Positions 25,401 through 34,194 of a stretch of 64,000 nt of DNA are shown in pieces (position 1 is the stretch's first letter; every line of letters starts with the position of its first letter). Origin of the DNA: Mytilus trossulus (lineage: Eukaryota; Mollusca; Bivalvia; Mytilida; Mytilidae); assembly GCF_036588685.1 (NCBI RefSeq), contig NC_086381.1, forward strand, positions 46,561,431 through 46,625,430. The letters run 5' to 3'. The notes beneath the pieces are model-generated. The model had not been told where the DNA came from, did not search any database, and saw nothing but the letters and a program-made list of their open reading frames with translations. The position numbers and the translations under genes were made by a program.

Positions 25401-25524
25401 CTTATACCAAGTCATGCAAATGTATTCTAATGTTTATAAAGTCAAACCTGAACTTATGATGTGTAAGGCTCAACCTTTTCACATGAGATGGTCTGTAAAT
25501 GGGGAGATGTTTGAGGAGGAATAA
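10381..25524 (+). CDS. EDEM2: EDEM2, ER degradation-enhancing alpha-mannosidase-like protein 2
   Basis: GH47-family protein of the ER lumen. In vertebrates EDEM2 initiates mannose trimming of misfolded N-glycoproteins for ERAD. Ten exons join in phase: 10381-10487, 12963-13073, 13650-13795, 14291-14416, 15429-15640, 16494-16635, 21202-21326, 22434-22578, 23469-23590, 24472-25524, giving about 762 residues. An N-terminal signal peptide (1 to about 20) is followed by the (alpha/alpha)7 domain. Seen motifs: [10 protein letters not shown] with Cys65, FETNIR with Glu117 (catalytic acid position in EDEM2), [22 protein letters not shown] (about 367-372), MESFFLAET (425 on), GEC (Cys464) and TEAHP (Thr475, GH47 calcium ligand position). 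Cys65 and the GEC cysteine correspond to a disulfide reported in human EDEM2. Residues about 525-695 are a Lys/Asn/Glu/Ser linker not in human EDEM2 (578 aa). The tail has CKAQPF (Cys743), matching the human tail cysteine reported to bond TXNDC11. EDEM1 and EDEM3 fit less well. Confidence 0.95.
10640..10990 (-). repeat. Two dispersed repeat fragments in EDEM2 intron 1
   Basis: 10640-10760 ('acatgtttaacc.cgccacat', 'gtgcctgtcc') matches the start of the family 1 copy at 57390. 10790-10990 ('gggagtttctcgctgcgttg', 'gaagacccattggttgcc', 'ggttgttatctctttga') is the reverse complement of the repeat at 55660-55900. Confidence 0.7.
10991..12962. other. Rest of EDEM2 intron 1
   Basis: AT-rich intron sequence. 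11680-12060 contains 'ttttcccctggagaagaatc' and similar phrases that look like a decayed dispersed repeat. No exon seen. Confidence 0.5.
12963..13073 (+). CDS. EDEM2: EDEM2 exon 2
   Basis: Acceptor ttttcag, donor AG|gtatgt, phase 2 in and out. Encodes [13 protein letters not shown], then [15 protein letters not shown], the conserved start of the GH47 domain with Cys65. Confidence 0.95.
13300..13395 (+). repeat. Repeat 3' end with (TTAC)n tail
   Basis: In intron 2, 'ggatttcaaaccaataaaaa' runs into about five units of ttac. This is the look of a retroposon 3' end with a simple tail. Confidence 0.4.
13650..13795 (+). CDS. EDEM2: EDEM2 exon 3 (catalytic Glu117)
   Basis: Acceptor caatttcag, donor A|gtaaga. 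Encodes [20 protein letters not shown] through [14 protein letters not shown]; Glu117 falls at the same residue number as in human EDEM2. Confidence 0.96.
13826..14290. repeat. EDEM2 intron 3: family 1 fragment and 147-bp tandem duplication
   Basis: 13840-13915 is a short copy of repeat family 1. From 13986 a unit containing 'gtacctgcaaacacgctgtg' and 'gtgatgcctaggtcaaaaat' is followed at 14133 by a second, slightly diverged copy (period 147). The second copy ends about 15 bases before the exon 4 acceptor. Confidence 0.8.
14291..14416 (+). CDS. EDEM2: EDEM2 exon 4
   Basis: Acceptor catattttag, donor G|gtaaaa. Encodes [19 protein letters not shown], then [20 protein letters not shown], highly conserved with human EDEM2. 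Confidence 0.96.
14417..15428. other. EDEM2 intron 4 with dispersed repeat family 2
   Basis: 15215-15400 is a reverse copy of a family that recurs at 54630-54840 and 62690-62830. Landmarks: 'ggtaccaggcttataat', 'cgtttcgtctacgtaagact', 'catcagtgatgct'. The rest is AT-rich with no exon. Confidence 0.65.
15429..15640 (+). CDS. EDEM2: EDEM2 exon 5
   Basis: Acceptor aattttag, donor ATG|gtaata, phase 1 in and 0 out. Encodes [39 protein letters not shown] and the following helices of the GH47 domain. Confidence 0.96.
15641..16493. other. EDEM2 intron 5
   Basis: AT-rich intron of 853 bases; no repeat family or exon recognised. Confidence 0.6.
16494..16635 (+). CDS. EDEM2: EDEM2 exon 6
   Basis: Acceptor atttacag, donor G|gtgtgt. 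Encodes [20 protein letters not shown], then [14 protein letters not shown], the substrate-pocket region of GH47. Confidence 0.96.
16861..20768 (+). repeat. 1,954-bp tandem duplication in EDEM2 intron 6
   Basis: Unit 1 is 16861-18814 and unit 2 is 18815-20768, both starting agtactacctgtgac and ending acaggctgtactg. They are in register with no net indel. I noticed only two base differences (taaaattaaa/taaaataaaa near 18510/20455, and cccctaataa/cccccaataa near 18704/20658). Even the 17-A run is the same length. No coding content. The near-identity means a very recent duplication, or an assembly duplication of one allele. Confidence 0.95.
21202..21326 (+). CDS. EDEM2: EDEM2 exon 7
   Basis: Acceptor tatttttcag, donor CTG|gtaaaa. 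Encodes [19 protein letters not shown], then [15 protein letters not shown]. Confidence 0.96.
21327..22433. other. EDEM2 intron 7 with two dispersed repeats
   Basis: 21390-21510 is a family 1 copy. 21880-22090 is a family 3 copy in plus orientation ('ataagtattgaatacttctt', 'gcttctacgcttcatacaaa'), with a reverse copy in intron 9 (24110-24300) and another copy at 39120-39390. Confidence 0.65.
22434..22578 (+). CDS. EDEM2: EDEM2 exon 8
   Basis: Acceptor tttatttcag, donor G|gtaatg. Encodes [20 protein letters not shown], then [11 protein letters not shown] and REGYPLRPE. Confidence 0.96.
22893..23075 (+). mobile_element. tRNA-derived SINE in EDEM2 intron 8
   Basis: A pol III A box (tggtctagcggg) and B box (ggttcgaatcccgg) are spaced about 50 bases apart within a tRNA-like head (22893-22985). 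A non-tRNA body follows, ending in a (TA)n tract near 23060. The same head recurs at 34193-34280. The head cannot fold as a normal tRNA with a matched acceptor stem, so it is not a tRNA gene. Confidence 0.75.
23469..23590 (+). CDS. EDEM2: EDEM2 exon 9 (to first donor)
   Basis: Acceptor tttatttcag, phase 1 in. Encodes [20 protein letters not shown], then [18 protein letters not shown], and meets a perfect donor ACA|gtaagta at 23591 in phase 0. Joining here to exon 10 restores the family sequence without insertion. Four more in-frame donors follow in the repeat. Confidence 0.92.
23537..23851 (+). repeat. Five-copy 63-bp repeat spanning the exon 9 end and splice donor
   Basis: Five head-to-tail units start at 23537, 23600, 23663, 23726 and 23789. 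Each unit holds the last 54 bases of exon 9 plus gtaagtata of the intron. Units 2-5 look identical; unit 1 differs near its start (gatatt/gacatt). Because 63 is a multiple of three, the frame stays open through all copies. Each unit codes [25 protein letters not shown] 21-residue repeats, until a stop at 23858-23860. Donors therefore occur at 23591, 23654, 23717, 23780 and 23843, all in phase 0. Confidence 0.97.
23852..24471. other. EDEM2 intron 9 remainder
   Basis: 24110-24300 is a family 3 repeat copy in reverse orientation relative to the intron 7 copy. The acceptor ttaaattttag ends at 24471. Confidence 0.6.
24472..25524 (+). CDS. EDEM2: EDEM2 exon 10 (last coding exon)
   Basis: 350 codons and TAA. 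Encodes [20 protein letters not shown], then [24 protein letters not shown], a low-complexity charged linker and the terminal CKAQPF tail. The cysteine codon is at 25462-25464. The stop overlaps an AATAAA (25520-25525), which is too close to act alone. Confidence 0.95.
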   Translation, partial: VKDVNNHLLENRMESFFLAETTKYLYLLFDPDNFIHNNGSSGTVIQTPNGECVIDAGGYFFTTEAHPIDSAAVYCCSAAKKEDDAILQGMHDNLDLLSLLDILDSTETIIGEKLILKKKKEEKSQKLKGETGIIDEFGKIVEKNENLNENKNKENVIIRDEKDESIYMKNDNKKKENGEKRDIKDENVPKKNNNMDVRKDNFDNKKESLDSVTSDNVSSKNSSIQVNIDLKSPELTKSEKLQSKHSQSESTDNQSKNSNTAIKELAILPKQVKQTSQTNLNSLVQLLSLLSGKEITADKKDTEWVPDVNHLYQVMQMYSNVYKVKPELMMCKAQPFHMRWSVNGEMFEEE

Positions 25525-26796
25525 ATCTCTCACAATAATTTATTTTTAATTTGAAATTTTAATGCAATCTAACATGTAGTGAAGAAAAAAGTGTTTTTTT
25601 TTATATTTATTCAAAAGAACTATCTTCTTGTGATTCTATATTTAATTGTTCTGTAAACTTGCCAAAGTAATCTTTAAATAGAACAGAAAAAAATGTCCGA
25701 TAGCATTGAATATTTCTTAAAGGTATAAAGGTGTAATACCACCAAATCATGGTATTTCACATCCGGTTGCATACGAAAGTAGGTCTAAAAAAATATTCCC
25801 TTGAATTTGACCTTTGTAGGTAATTAATCCTACATTTTATTGCAGTAAAACTATTTCTGAGTCATAAACATATGTCTTGGGTATTTCAAAACACCATTCT
25901 TTTTTATTTGTGATTTCTATAGAAAATTTTGTAATCTTGAGGTTACATGGTGACTAAACCTTGTACACAGATAGAATAAGGGGAGAAATTTGATTGGTTA
26001 ACTTCCAATGATGGTTATTTTCTTATATGCAATGAAATGTTTGTTATGTGAAACTTTTTCTATAGAACTGGACAGGATAAAACTTTACTCATGCCAAGTA
26101 TTTCTTTATTTGAAACAAAGATAAATTCTACACAATTTTTTGAAAAGTGCAAATTTAACAAAGACTAATAGGGGAAAATCAATGGTGGTATTACACCTAA
26201 AGAGAAACTTACAGACAGCTTTTGTTGTACTGAATCATTTTTATGTTACATGTACATAAAATTATTTAAGAATGGAAATGGGACATGTATGTTGAGTTAA
26301 TTGAATCCATTTGATTTAAAAACCATAATTTTTTATTTGTGGAGAAAGCCAGAGTGCCAGGAGAGAATCACTGCAGTAGCAGATCCATAAATTTTAATAA
26401 GGGTGTTCCAATGACTGGGGAAGTAGGATTCTTTTAATAATCAACCAAATCTTCCCTTCAAAAATGCAAAATGGCATGGCTTAAACCCACTGAAACCCCA
26501 TCTTATTCCGTCTCTGCACTGACCATTAGTCAGTTTAGTGTGAATACTGACAATTATAATCAATTATTAAGATTGGAGTTCCATATCACATGCCACATGT
26601 GGAATTTAAAATTCACAATATCAGTGTTGACAGGCTAATGCTATTGTAGATAGACTATTTAGACCACTTGGCTTCAGATGCCCCTAAACTGAAAGATTAA
26701 TGCTAAAATAAAATTATATAAAATAATATGTCAAACGTGACTCTGCATTCCTGTCTTTGTCATAACACACTTCACAATTGATAAGGTCCTTTTTAG
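25525..26796 (+). other. EDEM2: Likely EDEM2 3' UTR
   Basis: No further coding sequence. A candidate polyadenylation signal AATAAA lies at 26707-26712. The interval contains a MITE (25729-26198). 26380-26510 carries 'gatccataaattttaataag' and similar wording typical of an old dispersed repeat. Confidence 0.5.
25729..26198. mobile_element. MITE-like element, TIR aggtgtaataccacca
   Basis: Left TIR aggtgtaataccacca at 25729-25744; exact inverted copy tggtggtattacacct at 26183-26198. About 470 bp, no ORF, in the probable EDEM2 3' UTR. Confidence 0.85.
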
Positions 26797-28575
26797 CTCA
26801 CCTGGCCCGAAGGGCCAAGTGAGCTTTTCTCATCACTTGGCGTCTGTCGTCCGTCGTCGTCGTCGTTAACTTTTACAAAAATCTTCTCCTCCAAAACTAC
26901 TGGGCCAAATTAAATCAAACTTGGACACAATCATCATTGGGGTATCTAGTTTAAAAAATGTGTGGCGTGACCCGTCAAACTAACCAAGATGGCCGCTATG
27001 GCTAAAAATAGAACACAGGGCTAAAATGCATTTTTTGGCTTATAATTCAAAAACCAAAGCATTTAGAGCAAATCTGACATGGGGGTAAAATTGTTAATCA
27101 GGTCAAGATCTATCTGCCCTGAAATTTTCAGATGAATTGGACAACCCGTTGTTGGGTTGCTGCCCCTGAATTGGTAATTTTAGGGAAATTTTGTCCATTT
27201 TCACTTATTATCTTGAATATTATTATAGATAGAGATAAACTGTAATCAGCAATAATGTTCAGCAATGTAAGATCTACAAATAAGTCAACATAACCAAAAT
27301 GGTCAGTTGACCCCTTTAGGAGTTATTGCCCTTTATAGTCAATTTTTAATCATTTTTCGTTAATCTTAGAAATCTTTTACAAAAATCTTCTCCTCTGAAA
27401 CTACTGGGCCAAATAAAACCAAACTTGACCACAATGATCTGGGCGGTATCTAGTTTAAAAAATGTTTGGCGTGACCTGTCCAACCAACCAAGATGGCTGC
27501 CATGGCTAAAAATAGAACATAGGGGTTAAATACAGTTTTTCGCTTATAACTCAAAAACCAAACCTTTTAGAGCAAATCTGACAAGTGGTAAAATTGTTTA
27601 TCTAGGCAAGATCTAACTGCCCTGAAATTTTAAGATGAATCCAACAACCTGTTGTTGGGTTGCTGCCCCTGAATTGGTAATTTTAGGGAAATTTGGCTGT
27701 TTTTGGTTATTATCTTGAATATTATTATAGATAAAGATAAACTGTAAACAGCAATAATGTTCAGCAAAGTAAGATCTACAAATAAGTCATCATAACCAAA
27801 ATGGTCAGTTGACCCCTTTAGGAGTTATTGCCCTTTATAGTCAATTTTTAACCATTTTTCGTTAATCTAAGTAATCTTTTACAAAAATCTGCTCCTCTGA
27901 AACTACCAGGCCAAATTAATCCAAACTTGACCACAATCATCTGGGGGGTATTTAGTTTAAAAAATGTGTGGCGTGACCTGGTCAACTAACCAAGATGGCT
28001 GCCATGGCTAAAAATAGAACATAGGGGTAAAATACAGTTTTTGGCTTATAACTCAAAACCAAAGCATTTAGACCAAATCTGACAAGTGGTAAAATTGTTT
28101 ATCTAGGCAAGATCTAACTGTCCTGAAATTTTCAGATGAATCCAACAACCCGTTGTTGGGTTGCTGCCCCTGAATTGGTAATTTTAGGGAAATTTTGCTG
28201 TTTTTGGTTATTATCTTGAATATTACTATAGATAGAGATAAACTGTAAACAGCAATAATGTTCAGCAAAGTAAGATCTACAAATAAATCAACATGACCAA
28301 AATGGTCAGTTGACCCCTTTAGGAGTTATTGCGCTTTATAGTCAATTTTTAACAATTTTCATGAAATTTGTAAATTTTTACTAACATTTTCCACTGAAAC
28401 TACTGGGCCAAGTTCAATATAGATAGAAATAATTGTAAGCAGCAAGAATGTTCAGTAAAATAAGATGTACAAACACATCACAAAAACATAATTTTGTCAT
28501 GAATCCATCTGCGTCCTTTGTTTAATATTCACATAGACCAAGGTGAGCGACACAGGCTCTTTAGAGCCTCTAGTT
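26797..28575 (+). repeat. 1.8-kb molluscan dispersed repeat with three internal 500-bp units
   Basis: Starts with 'tagctcacctggcccgaagg', whose own inverted copy 'ggccaagtgagct' follows at once. It ends 'aggtgagcgacacaggctct' plus 'ttagagcctctagttt'. Inside, a unit beginning 'cttttacaaaaatcttctcc' recurs at about 26870, 27373 and 27876 (period about 502), carrying 'aagatggc(c/t)gc(t/c)atggctaa' and 'gttgttgggttgctgcccct' each time. This element type is widespread in bivalves (from memory). No long ORF. Confidence 0.85.
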
Positions 28576-30099
28576 TCTGGTGCAAACATTCCAGTATTGT
28601 AAACTTCATCCATTTAATTATATATGTTCCATGTTGTCTTTATTAAATTATGTTGAAATTGTATATTTATGTTTATGTTTATGTTAATTTATTTTTATGA
28701 ATAAAACTTTATAATTTACATATATTCTGTTTTGATTTGTAATATTTTTAAATAAATGTGAATAGTTTATATAAGAAAATGAGATCTGGTATAATTGCCA
28801 ATGAGATATTTATCTCTTAGATTCCAAATGAAGTAATTAATTTAATTCTTATTATCATAATTATTTAGTAACTTTTACATTTGAAATAAGTTTCTTGTAT
28901 ATATTTTGTCAGGTTATTGCAGATAATGAAACAGTATAGCACAATTTAGACTTCTTTTTTATGCCCTTGCTGCTAGTCGAAGTGGACACTAAGTGTTACA
29001 GATCAAACATAGATCCAGTTTGAAATTGGGTGGAGTCACTTTTGCTGTTCATAAGTTATTCCCCTTTATAACATTTAAAATAGCTGAATTTATTTTGTTA
29101 TTTCTGTTTTGTTTCAACCAAATGTTATGAAAAAGAAAACTAATTACAACAGAAAAAACAGACCGAGTTTGCAATGAGGTGGATCACTTTTAACGTTTAT
29201 GAGTTATGCCCCTTTATAAACATTGAAATGGCTAAATCTATTGTTTCCGTTCTCTAAGTTTAGTGTGACTGGACCAAATGTTATGAAACTTATACACAAA
29301 TTAACTCATGCTTATTTTGTATCACCAAATAGTCATAACTATGTGAATCCTGTGTCTGTATGTGTACCGTGACAAAAGGCTAAACAACAAGTAGAAATAT
29401 ATGTCTTTAAAAGAAAAGAAGTGTCAATAATTAGTACAAAGTACTCGTACATATATTTACAAGTGGGTGATCTATGGCACAGAGAAACATTCTGCATGTT
29501 TTATGAATGATCTGGATCTGTTTACCTTTATGGAGCACTGATATGATGATATCACATCCTTTTTTATCAGTGGGGTTCTTGTTGCTCAGTTTTTGGTTTT
29601 CTGTGTTGCATTTTGTAATAGTGCAATAAGTATTTAAATCGTTTTCTTTTTATATGACCCTAGCATTTTTTAGTTTGTATGATTTTTGGGCATGCCTGTG
29701 TCGTCTTCTGAAGCTCCTTTTCGTTCAAATATATTTTGGTTTCCAGACAATAACTTGAGTATTAGTGTATGGATCTCTATGAAATTGTCGCAAAAGGTTC
29801 CGTTCCACAATAGGAATGTTTGGATGAATTTAGGGTTTTTTGTCCTAGCTGTTGAGGAATAAGGTGCAATTAGGGAACAAGCATTTTTCTTGTTTCAGGA
29901 CACATAACTTGTGTCAAAAGTATGGATCTATATAAAATTTTACAGAAAATTTCAAAATGAAGGTTGTGATCAATTGTGGGAGTAATGATCTTAACTGTTG
30001 AGGAAAAGGGATCAATAAACCATACTTTTATAAATTAAGGAATGTATCTCCCTCATGCAAAGCTCTGATTCCTTTCACAATTTCTGCCATACTTTTTGG
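28576..30099. other. Intergenic repeats, no gene
   Basis: 28690-28702 has an AATAAA in 'atgaataaaac', a possible alternative poly(A) signal if EDEM2 transcripts read through the 1.8-kb repeat. 28785-28815 is a fragment of family 1. 28960-29340 is the same family as 1800-2075. Otherwise nothing recognised. Confidence 0.5.
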
Positions 30100-31560
30100 A
30101 CCTCTAAGATTATAGCACTTCATCTTTTTTACAGGTTTTGGATTTCAAACTCTTTGGCCGCGAACATCCCTGAAGAGACATGTATTGTAGAAATGCGCAT
30201 CTGGTGCAGGAAAATTGGTATCGTTAATGATATTGCATAAATTGCTTATTTCTAGACCTATTTCAATGGAGTTTAATTCAAGTCTTGAATTCTTGGGATT
30301 CTTTTATTTGCAGAATTTAACCTTGTATTCAGTTTTTATACTACCGCAAAGTCCGTATATTGGTATGATGTTGGCGTCGTCGTTGTTGCTGTTGTCCTCG
30401 TCGTCCTAAGACACATTGGTTTTTGCACTATAACTTTAGTTAAAGTAAATAGAAATCTATGAAATTTTATCACAAGGTTTTATGACCACAAAAGGAAGGT
30501 TGGGATTGATTTTGGGAGTTTTGGTCCCAACATTTAAGAAATTAGGGGCCAAAAAAGGGCCCAAATAAGCACTTTTCTTGGTTTTCGCACAATAACTTTA
30601 GTATAAGTAAATAGAAATCTATGAAATTTAAACACAAGGTTTATGATCGTAAAAGGAAGCTTGGTATTGATTTTGGAAGTTTTGGTCCCCACAGTTCAGG
30701 ATTTAAGGACCCAAAGGGTCCAAAATTAAACTTTTTTTCTTTGATTTCATCAAAAATTGAATAAATGTGGTTCGTTGATATGCTGAATCTTACTGTGTAT
30801 CTAGATTCTTAACTTTTGGTCCCGTTTTCAAATTGGTCTACATTAAGGTTCAAAGGGTCTGAAATTATACTAAGTTTGATTTTAACAAAAATTGAATTCT
30901 TGGGGTTCCTTGATATGCTGAATCTAAACATGTACTTAGCTTTTTGATTATGGGCCTAGTGTTCAAGTTGGTCTAAATCGGGGTCTAAAATTAAACTTTT
31001 TGTTTGATTTCACCAAAAATTGAATTCCTGGGGTTCTTTGATATTCTGAATCTAAACATGTACTTAGATTTTTGAGTATGGGGTCAGTTTTCAAGTTGGT
31101 CCAAATCAGGGTCCAAAATTAAACTTTGTTTGATTACAACAAAAATTGAAGATATGGGTTCTTTGATATATGCATGTATTTAGGTTTTTGATATTTAGAT
31201 CAGGATATCAAATTGGTCCACATTGAGGTCTAAAGGGCCCAAAATTGAACTTTATTTGATTTCATAAAAAAAATGAACTCTTGGGGTTCTTTGATATGCT
31301 GAATCTAACCATGTTTTTAGATTTTGGAAATTGGACCATAATAGGTCAATGTCCAATTTATAATTTTTAAGTTTTTAAGTTTAAGTTTTTAGATCACATT
31401 CATTCTGTGTCAGAAACCTTTGTTGTGTCAATTATTTAATCACAATCCAGATTCAGAGCTGTATCAAGCTTGAATATTGTGTCCATACTTGCCCCAACTA
31501 TTCAGTGTTCCAACTGTGCGGTCGAATAAAGCTGCGCCCTGCGGAGCATCTGGTTTTAGC
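30100..31560 (+). repeat. Dispersed repeats, tandemly built
   Basis: 30100-30240 has 'gaagagacatgtattgtaga' and 'aaatgcgcatctggtgcag', a family related to family 2. 30325-31560 is built of repeated phrases such as 'gaatctaaacatgtacttag', 'ggttctttgatatgctgaat' and 'tcaagttggtc', occurring six or more times at roughly 100-150-bp spacing. It ends 'gctgcgccctgcggagcatc'. Not coding. Confidence 0.7.
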
Positions 31561-32149
31561 ATTGTGGCCTAATTTCAACTTGGTTCACATTAAGGTCCAT
31601 ATGGTCAAAAATTTATCTTTATTTGAACTCAAGGGATTCTTTGTTATTCTGAATCTCAACATGTATTGAGATTTTTAACCAGTTGTTAAGTTGGTCCAAA
31701 ATGGGGTCCAAAATTGGATTATGTTTATGTCCGCTGAAATTAAATGCATATGGGATTCTTTTATATGCTGAATCTTAGTGCGTGTTAAGATTTTTTTACT
31801 TTGGAACTGGTGTTACAAGTTGGTCTTATTGGATAAGACATAAAGTGGTGTCATTTCAACATGTAGAAAATTAGATTGAACTCCATTTGATTTTGGTGTA
31901 GTTTGCAATATACCAACTTCACCTGAAAATGGGAAAACAATTCCAACTTATTTGGTAAGCAGCGCTTGCAGCTTCTACTCTGTAAAAAGTCACCAGTGTC
32001 TGAGCAAAAAGTTGATGAACCAGGGGTATGTCAAAGAACGTGTCGTCTTTTTTCTTTAAAAAAAAGTCCAGTAGAAGGTACCAATTTTAAGCTCTTGTTG
32101 ATAAATATTCCGTTTCAATTTCACAAATAACACACGATGGTCTTGAAGT
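31561..32149. other. Diverged continuation of the above repeats, no gene
   Basis: Still contains 'gaatctcaacatgtatt' and 'tatgctgaatctta' phrases to about 31800, then anonymous AT-rich sequence. Confidence 0.5.
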
Positions 32150-32690
32150 ATATTAGTATATTCTAGTATTATAGATACTGACGTTGTTTATCTTCTTAAT
32201 AACGTCTTATTTTATTCTTTTGTTTGTCTTTATGAATACCACTTTTACTGTTTAGTCTGTTTTTGGGGTATCTATTTGTCGTGACTCTGTACTTTTTTAT
32301 GCCGCCTTTGCGTTATTTTTCTATGATATTTTTTTATACTTGTTTTTCATTTTTGCTTATGTTCTTTGTTTATATGCATATTTGTGCTTCCTCGCTACTT
32401 ATTTGGTTGTTTTAAAGTAATTTGGGTTATGGCACATTGTTGGCTGCTGTAACCCTGTTTTTGACATTTTTGCTTAATATGTAGTCTGTTTTGTTTGTTC
32501 CCACGTCAGTGTCAATATAATGAAGTTTGATGCAGCTGTCGTACAGGTGAGTGGTTTAGCTAGGAATATGACAATTGTTATCCATTATAAGTTTGATGTG
32601 TTTGAGCTTTCGATTTTGTCATTTAATTAATAGGAACTTTCCGTTTTAAATTTTCATAGGAGTTCAGTATTTTGTGATTTTTATTTTTTG
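32150..32690 (+). repeat. Dispersed repeat family 4
   Basis: Phrases 'ctgtaaccctgtttttgac', 'gtcaatataatgaagtttga', 'gtttgatgtgtttgagcttt' and 'ggaactttccgtttt' recur at 34490-34790 (plus), 51060-51300 (reverse), 59200-59420 (reverse), 38935-39060 (reverse, short) and about 62400-62640 (plus). Confidence 0.7.
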
Positions 32691-32960
32691 CAATGATTTT
32701 TTTTTCTGAAACTTAAGATGCAACCAAAGACAATTAATTTTCAGTTATTTTCTGAAATGAATATGAACAAACGATAAAGCTAACATATACGCACTACATA
32801 AACAATAAACAATTCGTCTTATCAAGTCAAAGTCAAAGTCGGAAAAAAGCCCAGAGTTTGTATACTCCATAGATACATGAAGATCTAATGTACACATTAT
32901 CCATGTTACATGTTACATCAAGGACTTATATAGAAGGATACGAAACTCATAATTTTTGGA

Positions 32961-33383
32961 AAATATGTAGAGAATCGTTGGATTTGAACATATCTTCTAT
33001 ACATTTTTAAATTGCTTATATTTAATCTTATACCTTATTGATAACATGAAAATTATTCTGTACATGTAAAAAACATTAAGACTTCATACAAAATAAATTT
33101 CATCAAAATCGATCAAGAACTTTTTAAGTTTTTAGCTGAACAGTTGAACTATGTTTTACTGTTGTTTTCACACAAAATGTAGAATAATGCCCTAAAAATA
33201 ATTACCCTCCTTTCTTAAATAATTCAAATCACATGAAGGACATGAAAATTATTAAACAAATTAACTCTATCAATGTAGGAATCATTTAAGTTTAAGAAAA
33301 TCTTTATTTCATTAAAATCCATCAACAACTTTTAAAGTTTTAAGGTGTACAGTGTGGTTTCTCCAATGATTCTCTACATATTT
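32961..33383. mobile_element. MITE-like element, 22-bp TIRs
   Basis: Left end aaatatgtagagaatcgttgga (22 bases) at 32961; the right end 33362-33383 is its inverted copy with one mismatch. 423 bp, AT-rich, no ORF. Confidence 0.8.
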
Positions 33384-33814
33384 TTTTTATCGCAACAAGG
33401 ATTGTTAAGTAGTTACCTATCCCTCTATATACGTCCCTGGTTACATGTATCCATAGTTTAAGTGTTTTGTTCAGGACATCGATGTCAGTCCAGCTTCAAA
33501 ATGATGTATGTTTATGTTTCCATAATATAACTTAATTTATAGAAATATACGTATCAGTTAATATTGTATGAAATTGTCCTGTCAGGTACATATTTTACAT
33601 AATTTTTCATTAAAAAAAATATTCAAAGTTGTAACCTTTCAGGAATTACAATATAAAATATTGGGTAGGTTTATTCTTTTTTTCTTTTTTTTTGTCTTGA
33701 TTGGCTTCGTTTGTTTTGTATTTTAATCCTTTCCTTTTTAAATTGATGTTTGACTGCAGAACGCATCCTTTTTATGATAATGGGTTAAAGCAGCTGGAAC
33801 CTGAATATAAACAT
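33384..33814. other. Downstream of gene A, no other gene
   Basis: AT-rich 3' flank of the minus-strand gene ending at 33815; likely holds its 3' UTR. No recognisable feature. Confidence 0.4.
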
Positions 33815-34116
33815 TCATGGATTTATCCCAGGTAAGAGGCGGAACATTTCATCTAGGTCATCTCTTGAACAACACGAAAACAAGACAGTACCAACACCTA
33901 AAATATTCTTTCTCCCTACAGTGATTTCAAATTCTTTTCCGGTCTTAAATTTCGCATAGTTTCGCACTACTTTATATGGCCAATAACATTTGGAAATCAT
34001 GTTCTCAATGTCTTCTAATATAAAACCACTTGGTGTAATCCGCAGTCTGTATTGCCCATTTAATCCAAATTTCATGGCATCTTTCCCAGGTTTCACCGTG
34101 ACAATAAAACAAGAAT
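33815..34116 (-). CDS. Gene A exon: PTB domain
   Basis: Acceptor ag at 34118-34117; 99 codons and TGA at 33815-33817. Ends DDLDEMFRLLPGINP, a helix like the one closing PTB domains. The place where gene B has donor CCAG|gtaaaa reads CCTGGgataaa here, so the exon runs on to its own stop. Confidence 0.8.
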
Positions 34117-34150
34117 CTGAAGCGAAAGAAATCTAACCTTTAAGAATTAC

Positions 34151-34194
<44 letters not shown>

